This document shows, piece by piece, positions 8,326 to 15,323 of a stretch of DNA of 18,858 bases. Numbering within the stretch: the first letter of the stretch is position 1; every line of letters begins with the position of its first letter. A model generated the notes under the pieces. That model was not told where the DNA came from and did not search any database. It was given only the letters and a program-made list of their open reading frames with translations. Origin of the DNA: Pelagophyceae sp. CCMP2097 (Eukaryota > Sar > Pelagophyceae); assembly GCA_026770575.1 (NCBI GenBank), contig MU657188.1:219578-238435 (forward strand), in the 5' to 3' direction. A program made the position numbers and the translations under genes.

Positions 8326-9930
8326 GTCTCGCAGGGACCTCGTCTCGCACGGAACTCGTCTCGCAGGGACCTCGTCACGGGGACCTCGTCGCAAGGATGC
8401 TGTCAGGGACCTTGTCACGGGGACCTCGTCACGGGGGCCTTGTCGCAGGGACCTTGTCACCTCGTCACGGGGACGTGTCACGGGACCTCGTTTCTTGTCG
8501 CGGGACCCTTGTCCCGGGGACTTTTGTCGCGCGACGTGGTCACTTGGACGTCGTCACTCGGGGCCCTTGTCGCAGGGACCGTGGCACGGGGTTCTTGTCA
8601 CAGGTTGTCACGGGAACTTGTCATAGGGACCGAGTCACAAGGACCTTGTCACGGGACCTTACCATCGGGACCGTATTATGGGAACCTCATCACGGGGGCC
8701 TCGTCTCCACCGAGACCTTGTCGCAGCGACTTTGTCACGGGGACTTTTGTCTCGGGGATTGTGTCAGGGTCTCGTCACAGGGACCGCGTCAAGGGACCTT
8801 GTCACGGGGCCTTGCCATAAAAACATTGTCACGGGAACTTTGTCACGGGATCTTGTCGCGGGGCCTCGTCACGGTCCTTGCCGCGGGTCCTTGTCGCGGA
8901 GCCTAGTCGCGGAGCCTTTACACGGAGAGCCAATGTTTCTTGTCACGGGACCGAGTCGCAGGACCGAGTGAACCTTGTAATAGAGACCTCCATGTCACGG
9001 GAACGAGAGTCACAACGACGTCGTCTCCACAGGGACCTTGTCTCAGGGGCGTCTCACGGGGACTTGAGTCACGAGACGTTTGCCACTTGGGCACACAGCG
9101 TCACGGGGACCGTGCCACGGGGAACGTGTCACAATGTTTTTGTCACTTTGTCACGGGACCTTGTCAGAGGGTTCTTGTCAAGAAGGCCTCGTCACGGGGA
9201 CGTCGTCACGGGGACCTCGTCGCAAGGACCTTTTCGCGGAGACGTCGTCACCATATGGACATGGTTCAAGGGGGGCTCGTCGCAGGGCTCTTGGAATAGG
9301 GGCCGTGTCGTTCAAACCTCGTGACCGGGACCTTGCCACGGGGCTGAATCACACGAACCTGCCGCGGGGGATTCTTGCTCATCGGGGCCTTGTCATGGGG
9401 ACTCTGTCAGACGGGACCTCGTCAAAGGACCTCGTCACAGGGTTCTTGCCACAGGGACCGTGCCACAGGGTTCTTGCCGCAGGGACCGTGCCACGAGGGC
9501 CTTGTCGCAGGGACCTTGACGAGACGTCTGTCACGGGAACCTTGTCAAAGGGACCGTGTGACGTCGTCACGGCGACCTCGTCACACCTTACCACGAGACC
9601 CCGCCGCAGCGACCTTGCGACGGGGACCTCGTTCCGGAAAACGTGCCTCAGGGACTTTGCCACGGGGACCTTGCCACGGGGTTCTTTTCACAGGGACCGT
9701 GTCACGGGGTCCTTGTCACGGGGCTCTTGTCTCGGGGGACTTGTCACAGGGACGCCACGGGGACCTTGTCGCGGGGTTCGTGCCACAAAAACCTCGCCGT
9801 AGGGACCTTGTCATTGGGACCTTGTCACGGGAACCTCGTCACAGGATTCTTGTCATAGAGTGCTTGTCTCAGGGACCTTGCCGCGGGGGCCTTTGTCGCG
9901 GGGACCTTGCCACAGGGACCAGAGGCGTGC
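8326..9930 (+). repeat. Minisatellite array B2 (GGGACCTTGTCAC type, about 1.6 kb)
   Basis: The largest array in the window: over a hundred head-to-tail units of about 12-16 bp around GGGACCTTGTCACGG. Common variants are GGGACCGTGCCAC, GGGGTTCTTGTCAC and GGGACCTCGTCAC. Because many units are 15 bp or other multiples of 3, several frames stay open and give long ORFs (424, 240 and 205 codons) of repeated GTLSRGPCHGDLVTG-type peptide. I do not regard these as genes. Confidence 0.85.
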
Positions 9931-10019
9931 GCGGGGCACTTCTTCGCGCGCGGGCGGCGTGCCTTGAAAAGCAACTCCGGAGCCGCCTTTGAAGTGGGCG
10001 AAAAGCTGAAGCCACCATG

Positions 10020-10330
10020 TCCCGTACGGGCGCTCGACGCCGCTGCGGCCCCGTCGAGGACCGGAGACGGTCCACTCGGGACCTCTGCGGCCTTGCAAAG
10101 GTCTTCGACGGCCCTCTGACGGTCCGACTGGGCTGACACGGCCTCGGTATACGGCCCCCAGGACGGTTTACGGCCCCTCGACAGACCCGTTCATGGCCCC
10201 GTTCACGGCCCCGAGGGCGGGCCGGAGACGGTCAGTCCCCGAGGGCGACCCTCCATCGGAGGCGGACTCACCCTTTGGACGAACCCTCTGGACGAACCCT
10301 CTGGACGAACCCTCTGGACTCAGTGGAGAC
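10020..10330 (+). repeat. Array A2 with a 13-bp triplicated unit
   Basis: Family A units (CGACGGCCCTCTGACGG, ACGGCCCCTCGACAG) are followed at about 10275-10320 by three near-perfect copies of GGACGAACCCTCT, the cleanest short tandem in the window. The stretch 10330-10560 shows nothing I can name. Confidence 0.65.
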
Positions 10331-10568
10331 ATGGAGTGCTTTCCCGAGCCCCCGTCCGGGCCCATCTCCCGAGCCACCGAGCCTGTGGGGCCCTATGCAG
10401 CCCGCGCCGCCGCGGTGCCACGCGTGCGGCGCGAGGGGCCTTGTCTAGGGTTGAGAACCTTTGGGTTTCCTCGAGCGTGCCCTTTCAGTAGCGTTTTCCA
10501 ATGGAACCTCGAGCGGTCGATACGTTTGCCTAAAGTTTCCATGGGTTGCCGAGAGTAGTGCCCTCTAG

Positions 10569-12853
10569 GTTTGCGTCCAGCGGCGGCGCCACGAACAAGC
10601 CCCTCGCGCTCGCCGACGTGGCGCAGGTGCGGGCCGAAAAACGGGTTTTCCTAAAACGGGTTTTCCTAAAACGGGTTTTCCGAAACGCGCTGCCAAAACC
10701 GCGAGCCGGGGCTAATGCGCTTTGCGACGCCGTCCATCGCGGAACGGTCCGCGCTTCGCAGGCCGTCCTGCACCTGGACGCGCCGCGGCCGCCGCGCTGC
10801 ATGCACCACGACTGCGCCGCGCTGCCGTGGCCCGTAAGAATCGTGCCTTTGCTTTCCTTTTTTGTAAAAAAAATTGTAAACTGTTCTGTGTTTATTGATT
10901 GCCAACGACAAAGGACCCCCCCAGGCGGTGCGCGCGGCCCTCTCCGCGGCGGGCTTCGACAAGGTGCGCTGGTTGCCGTAAAAAGAGCCTCTTCGAAATG
11001 ACATTTCTCGGCGTACAACCAAATCCATGGACATTTCTCAAAACCATGCCGTAGACAATCTCCTTCCGCAAGCTCGTCCAGTGCCTCCTCCAGAGCGAGG
11101 CCGCGAGGAGCGGCGTCCGCAAACGAAAACGCCAAGAAAGAGGCGCAGAGCAGGGGCGGGGTGTGTCTTCGGGATGCCAAATTTGTGCCAAACTTTAAGG
11201 GTCGCGGCTTCGACGAAATCCGTCTTCGAGAGGTCGGGTTCGGGCCAAACTCAAAGGGTCGACGCGCAAACCCGACCCGCGGGTTGAACAGGGCAAACCC
11301 GTAAATGCGCTCACCTCCGGTTCCTCGAGACGGCCCCTTTCGACGGCCATTCGCAACGGCGCCTTGAGATGGCCCCTCGAGAGGCTCGGACGGTCGCTTG
11401 GGCGGTCCCTTGGAGACTTCCTTTCGACAGTTCCTTTGAGGGTCCCTCGACGGGCTCTCTGTGACGGTCGCTTTGACGGCGGGTTCTCGACAGTCCCTCT
11501 GACGGTCACTCGGCTGCCGGCCCCTCGACTACAGCCCCTCTGCGACGTCCCCTGGACGGGCCCTCGGACAGTCGCTCGGACGGTCGCTCGGACGGTCGCT
11601 CGACGGTCCCTCGGACGATCCCTTGGGCGGTGCTTTGGACAGTTCTTTTGGACAGTCTCATTGGAGGGTCCCTTGGATTGTCCCTCGACGGGCCCTCTGT
11701 GACGGTCCCGTGGACGGTCCATGGGGCGGTCGTTTGGACGGCCGCTCGACTGCGGCCCCTCTGCGACGTCCCGCGGGCGGATTCTCGGACGGATCCTGCG
11801 ACGGTCCCTTGGGCGGGCCATTAGACAGTCTTTTTGGACAGTTCCTTGGGCGGTCCCTTGAGCGATCTCTCGACGGGCCCTCGACGGGTCCTCTGCGACG
11901 GTCCCGTGGACGGTCGTTTGGATAGTCCATCGGATGGTCGCTTGGGCGGTCGCTTGGGCGGTCTCTTGGACAATTCCTTTGGACAGTTCCTTGGACGGTC
12001 CCTCGACGGGCCCTCTGTGACCGTCGCTTTGACGGCGGCCCCTCGACGGTCCCTTGGACGTTCACTCGACCCCTCGACTGCGTCCTCTCTGCGACGTCCC
12101 CTGGGCGGGTCCTCGGACGGTCGCTCGGACGGGCCCTCTATCAAACCATATGGCACCCCGTGCGAGGAACGGTGAAGGAACCCCGTAAGGGCCCGAACAC
12201 GCGTCTCTGGCAAGGAACCCTGCGTGGAATAGAGCCCTTGAAAGAGGCCTCGCAAGTGAAGAAGCCTTGACCACCAATGAGGCCTTTCAGGGGCCCGTAC
12301 AGAGAGCAATTTGTGCCAAACCCAAAGGGTCGCGGGTTTGTCGGGATACCAAACCCGTCTTCGAAGGGTCGGGTTCGGGTTCGGGCCGCGGCCAGACCCG
12401 CTCAAAGACGGGTCGGCCAAGACGCACAAACCCGGCAAACCCGACCCGCGGGTTGAAGGGCGAACTCGTTCCTGCTCCGCGGGTTGAAGGGCAAACCTGA
12501 ACCCGTCCCTGCTCCTGGCCAAGAGCTCGCCTCGCAAACCCTTTTCGCAGGTCGCTATGCGTCTCCGGCGGCCGCCGCCGTTGCGCGCGGGCAAGGCCGT
12601 CGCCGAATCGGGCAAGGACGTCGCCGAATCGGGCAAGGCAGTTGCCAAAAAGGAGACGGGGAAACCCGCCAAGAAGGCCCCCTCGCAAGCGTCTGCGGAA
12701 GGTTCAAGCAGCGACGCTTCGACGTCTTCGGAGAGCGAGGCACCGGCGGACGCGAAGCCGCGGTCGCCGACGAAGCGGGTGAAACCCGTTCGAAAGAAGT
12801 CCATGACGCGCAATTCCGGCCCTGACCGCAATTCCGGCGGCGACGCGCCCTGA
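10569..12853 (+). CDS. Spliced exon group with EF-hand/TPGS1-tail-like segment and Lys/Ser-rich C-terminus
   Basis: Predicted join: 10569-10626, 10762-10833, 10925-10963, 11055-about 11162, 12551-12853. Junctions are CAG/GTGCGG..CGCAG/G, CCC/GTAAGA..CCCAG/G, AAG/GTGCGC..CCGTAG/A and, less surely, GGT/GTGTCT..TTCGCAG/G. All are phase 0 and the exons are GC3-rich. The product reads FASSGGATNKPLALADVAQ, AVLHLDAPRPPRCMHHDC, AVRAALSAAGFDK, TISFRKLVQCLLQSEAARSG, then a tail with AVAESGKDVAESGK, ETGKPAKKAPS and a Ser/Glu-rich stretch, ending TGA (12851-12853). The part from VRAALSAAGF to TISFRKLVQCLL has an EF-hand-like helix-ISF-helix rhythm but no complete calcium loop. It also resembles the C-terminal region of TPGS1. 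It could therefore be the 3' half of the gene starting at 1278, but exon 10569 starts in phase 2 and I could not find a convincing partner donor. Otherwise it is a separate gene whose 5' exons I cannot find. Confidence 0.4.
10635..10681. repeat. Three copies of a 15-bp unit (CTAAAACGGGTTTTC) inside a short intron
   Basis: AAAACGGGTTTTCCT occurs three times in a row with almost no change. The unit is close to self-complementary. It lies in the predicted intron 10627-10761. A degenerate relative (CGGTTTTGAAAAACCCG) is found at 7170-7190, just after exon 4. Confidence 0.6.
11170..11300 (-). repeat. Dispersed element X, copy 3, inverted and shortened
   Basis: Read on the minus strand it gives AACCCGCGGGTCGGGTTTGC, CCGAACCCGACCTCTCGAAGA and GTTTGGCACAAATTTGG, in the same order as copies 1 and 2. 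It begins right after the predicted end of exon 11055-11162, so that exon's 3' end is uncertain. Confidence 0.6.
11325..12135 (-). repeat. Array E4, inverted relative to E1 (about 0.8 kb)
   Basis: Units around GGACGGTCCCTTGGGCGG, GACAGTTCCTTTGG and CCCCTCTGCGACGTCCC. On the minus strand these equal the E1 units. Sub-blocks of about 200-350 bp (for example GACAGTTCCTTTGGACAG followed by CCCTCGACGGGCCCTCTGTG) recur at 11640, 11830 and 11980, indicating higher-order duplication. Confidence 0.75.
12150..12300 (-). repeat. Array C4, inverted, short
   Basis: Complement of family C: CGTGCGAGGAACGG, GGCAAGGAACCCTGCG and AGGCCTCGCAAG. It sits between inverted E4 and inverted X copy 4. Confidence 0.5.
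12303..12530 (-). repeat. Dispersed element X, copy 4, inverted
   Basis: On the minus strand: GAGCAGGGACGGGTTCAGG, AACCCGCGGGTCGGGTTTGCC, CCCGAACCCGAACCCGACCC, TTCGAAGACGGGTTTGG and CCTTTGGGTTTGGCACAAATT. The first block (GAGCAGGNACG, TTCAACCCGCGG) is duplicated within this copy. It ends about 20 bp before the predicted acceptor TTTTCGCAG of the last exon. Confidence 0.65.
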
Positions 12854-12859
12854 CGTAAA

Positions 12860-12865
12860 AATAAA
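12860..12865 (+). terminator. Candidate poly(A) signal AATAAA
   Basis: AATAAA starts 7 nt after the TGA at 12851-12853 of the Lys/Ser-rich exon, in a locally A-rich stretch. It is unusually close to the stop. Usage is inferred from position only. Confidence 0.35.
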
Positions 12866-13300
12866 ACGGCGCTGACTTCAAATTGCATCGGCGTTGAAAA
12901 GGCAAGGGGGCACGACGTCCCGGGTGGGCACCAGCTGAATGCATCGCGGATCGGCGAGGGTCGTCGTCGCGCGAGCGTCGCACGGCCGCGGCGCCCCGTC
13001 GAGCTTTCGCAAACAGCCTCGGCACCATGGCGCCATCTGCGCCGACTGCGACGCGCTCACGGTGCGCCTCGAGATGGCAACCGAATAAGGTCGAAACGGT
13101 GCCCGTCTTCTGCACGCCACGTCCGAATTCGTCCGAACAGAACAAGTTCTTGGTGCGCCTGAGTTTCGTGAAACTGCAAACGCCTCGCCAAAAGGAGATT
13201 GCCGGTCTCCTATGACCGATCGCGTGTGTCGCTTCATATATCAACAGTGTCCGGGTTCGGCGACAGTCGGATCGCCGATTCTCCACTGTGAGGATTGGAT
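12866..13300. other. Intergenic stretch with ambiguous reading frames
   Basis: A 119-codon minus-strand ORF (12878-13237) and a 62-codon plus-strand ORF (13027-13215) overlap. A third frame on the plus strand (about 13029-13077) has the best third-position bias and reads HGAICADCDALTVRLEMATE before a stop. None has a recognisable domain. A small hairpin with 9-bp arms and one mismatch lies at about 13292-13311. Confidence 0.3.
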
Positions 13301-13523
13301 TTATCCGATCCTGTCCCTCGGAGGAGGGGCCGAAGGGAGTAATTCCAGGTGCGAATGAATTTTTGGGCCGTTGAACGGATCAAAGCGGATATTTGGGCCG
13401 GGTGTAAACGGATTGTGTGCCGGCGAACGGATTTTTGGGCCTTTTTTGCAAGAAGTTCCTAGAAATTCGACGAAGGTTCCTGGGGATCCTCCTGGAAAGG
13501 GTTGGAAAAGGAATTCCGGGAAG

Positions 13524-13646
13524 CCGCCACGGCCGATACCCGAGGCCGTGCGCCGCGCCGTGCTCGCCGCGACGGGCGCTGAGGACGCAGCAGCAGCCGC
13601 GCGCGCCGCCGGCGCCGTGCGCGACCGCCGGCCCATTGGCTTAAAA
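13524..13646 (+). CDS. Possible exon or gene remnant (Ala-rich helical segment)
   Basis: Within an open plus-strand frame, this part alone has strong G/C third positions and reads IPEAVRRAVLAATGAEDAA then RAAGAVRDRRPIG. The helical pattern is loosely like an F-box or other Ala-rich helical pair. It is preceded by lower-GC sequence with a diverged repeat of CGGATTTTTGGGCC (13345-13440) and followed by AT-rich sequence. There is no clear start codon. A GTGCGC at 13617 could be a donor, as in the neighbouring gene. The 193-codon minus-strand ORF over the same ground (13301-13882) is less convincing. Confidence 0.2.
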
Positions 13647-13900
13647 ATAATTCGAGGGGGGTCACCCCGCTCGGGGTCCGTGTATTTATTAAGATATTTG
13701 CGTTTTCGGTTTCGGTATTTGTTTATGTAAATCCTAAGTCGGGCGGATAAGCCGTGCCACGGGTCGTATGCGCACGCTTCCACCTCGAGGAGGTTTGCAG
13801 TAGGTACATGGGTCCTATAGGCCGCGGGGATCCTGTTTTTGACCCATAGGAGCCCCCGCTCGTCGCGCGGCGGCCCACCCATAGCATTTTCATTCCACTT

Positions 13901-14459
13901 CCTACAAGGGGTATCGCTTATAACGCCAAGGACTTCCTGTCAATTGCAGCATTCGCCGGTTGGAGTTTTGCTCTGTTGGGAGAGGTAGAGGGCGCCGAGG
14001 TGAGTCCCGAAAGGTGCGGTTCCACAAAAATCTTCTGTTTAAAACGCTCAAACTGGAAATCCAGACGCCCGTTTTGGCTCGTCTGAAGCGCCACTCGCGG
14101 CACTCGCACGGGGCCGGTCAAATACCACCCCAGTGTGTATGGACCCACCCCGTTACATAGCCAGAATTTCGATCCGGGCAGTCCTGCAATTGACAGCCGG
14201 GCCCGAACCTTCGCGATAAGGAGGCAAAATCAAGTCAAAATCAAGACAAGGAGGCAAATCAAGATTTTATCGATTCTAACATATTAGTTGAAACGCCCGT
14301 TCATGCCCTTGCAAGGCGCCCTCCACGCAGCTGATCATTTCACGGACACCCCGGGGGCAGGGAGGCCCGTAGCGACCACGCCCACCCCCGCAGGCGGCCT
14401 CTGGGAGACACAACTTTGCGCCACTTGAGACCGGCTTTATCGCCGATACCCCTTGTAGG
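13901..14459. mobile_element. 559-bp element with perfect 16-bp terminal inverted repeats (MITE-like)
   Basis: CCTACAAGGGGTATCG at 13901-13916 is matched exactly by its complement at 14444-14459, and similarity continues inwards (CTTATAACGCC versus GCGATAAAGCC). A second, nested pair, CTGTCAATTGCAG (13937-13949) and its exact complement (14184-14196), lies inside. Inside also are two copies of AAGGAGGCAAA(A)TCAAG (14218-14234, 14248-14263). No transposase frame is visible and I see no clear target-site duplication (ACTT on the left, CAAA on the right). A miniature inverted-repeat element is the simplest reading. Confidence 0.4.
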
Positions 14460-15101
14460 CAAAGCCCCCCAAGCCCGCTGTTCAATCATGTGCGGGGCAA
14501 CTCAACCAAGTACTTTACACAAAAAGTTTGCGAACCTCTTTAACAAAACTAAACGCCAAAGAAAAGGGGTTAAGTTTGCACTTACGGAAAGTTTTTTGGA
14601 TTTCTCGGATCACATTTTCGTTCGCGACGCCGGCGCGCGCGGTCGGATCGCAAATCCCTTAGATGCAACCTCCAGTTGGCCCCGTCCGATCGCAGCGCCC
14701 CCGAAATCAGCCCGATCCGACATAGGCGTCCCATTTTTTATCCAAACATTTTGAGGACCACCTCCGTTGACTTTAGGCTTTGTTAAAGAAAGGCGTAATA
14801 ATCAAAGACCTTTAGAAACCCGTGGCGGATTAGGTTCCGGGACGACCATAACCCACGTTTCAGCGATGGATTGAAGGCGTCAGAGTCCGCCCTTGGGTCA
14901 TGGCCAATGTGCCCACCGCGCAGTCCCTCGGATTAGCGGGGCCTACGAGCCAAACCGCGGCGATTTCCATTTCAGTACAAGCGAGCGAGCCCAGACTTCC
15001 AGAAGCGTCCAACCCTGTATCTTTTATTGGAGGAGGGGGCTCGGAGATGTCTGCGAGCGCCTGCGACGCTGGAAGGCCGATTGCGACCGCGCGCGACACA
15101 C
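14460..15101. other. Lower-GC intergenic stretch, no supported gene
   Basis: A 112-codon plus-strand ORF (14416-14754) starts inside the inverted-repeat element, and overlapping ORFs of 71-100 codons lie on both strands at 14860-15202. None shows a domain, a strand-specific codon bias or splice signals that decide between strands. Confidence 0.3.
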
Positions 15102-15108
15102 TATATAA
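15102..15108 (+). promoter_or_regulatory. TATA-like box TATATAA
   Basis: TATATAA after a GC-rich stretch, about 220 bp upstream of the first ATG of the WD40 frame. Orientation and distance fit a promoter with a long 5' UTR. Many algal promoters lack TATA boxes, so this is only a candidate. Confidence 0.3.
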
Positions 15109-15135
15109 CCCCAAAGGCTGTTTTGACCCGTTTTT

Positions 15136-15152
15136 GCTAACTTTTCTCTCAG
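15136..15152 (+). other. Strong orphan splice acceptor (GCTAAC, pyrimidine tract, CAG/G)
   Basis: GCTAACTTTTCTCTCAG followed by G has a textbook branch-point core, pyrimidine tract and AG. It lies upstream of the WD40 frame, so it could end a 5' UTR intron or be a trans-splicing acceptor. I did not find a convincing donor upstream. If the TATA box at 15102 were used, the transcript would start too close for a cis intron. Confidence 0.3.
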
Positions 15153-15170
15153 GTCGCGAAACTCACCGGA

Positions 15171-15237
15171 GATCGCGCGAGCGCAATCCTTGGTTCGATT
15201 AAAGACAGAGATTGCGCGAGCGCATTCCTTGGGTCGA
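15171..15237 (+). repeat. 28-bp direct repeat, two copies
   Basis: 15171-15198 and 15210-15237 share 25 of 28 bases, including GCGCGAGCGCA and ATTCCTTGG-type cores. They lie in the 5' flank of the WD40 frame and end directly at the ATACAATTGTAT palindrome (15238-15249). Confidence 0.5.
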
Positions 15238-15249
15238 ATACAATTGTAT
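15238..15249. promoter_or_regulatory. Perfect 12-bp palindrome ATACAATTGTAT
   Basis: Third copy of the ATACAATTGTA motif found twice at 969-1073. All three lie in AT-richer 5' flanks 75-310 bp before predicted start codons. A regulator site is possible but unproven. Confidence 0.35.
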
Positions 15250-15323
15250 GGTCAATTTTCTGAGTTTGGCACCTTTTCCAAAAAGCAACACCCCCTCTTT
15301 AAACACATACTTGAACTTTGGCC

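Noticed and set aside
7546..8820. 424-codon plus-strand ORF, the longest in the window
   Set aside because: It spans arrays C3 and B2. The translation is the minisatellite unit repeated (LVTGTSSQG type) with no start context or conserved region.
8326..9930. CRISPR array
   Set aside because: Units of 12-16 bp are head to tail, without distinct constant-length spacers, in a eukaryotic context.
10964..10982. Stop at TAA 10980-10982 ending a gene with GFDKVRWLP, reminiscent of methyltransferase tails
   Set aside because: GTGCGC at 10964 is a good donor for this gene, and splicing to 11055 continues a well-biased frame (TISFRKLVQ), so the stop is probably intronic. It stays a possible alternative end.
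10530..11180. 216-codon minus-strand ORF containing LALEEALDELAEGD
   Set aside because: The plus strand has several matching splice sites and stronger GC3 bias in separate exons. The minus ORF ignores the exon-intron alternation.
13371..13730. 119-codon plus-strand ORF taken whole
   Set aside because: Only its middle part (13524-13646) looks coding. The 5' part is a diverged CGGATTTTTGGGCC repeat and the 3' part is AT-rich.
14860..15202. Overlapping ORFs of 71-100 codons on both strands
   Set aside because: Neither strand shows a domain or a decisive codon bias, and the TATA-like box and splice acceptor fall within the plus-strand ORFs.
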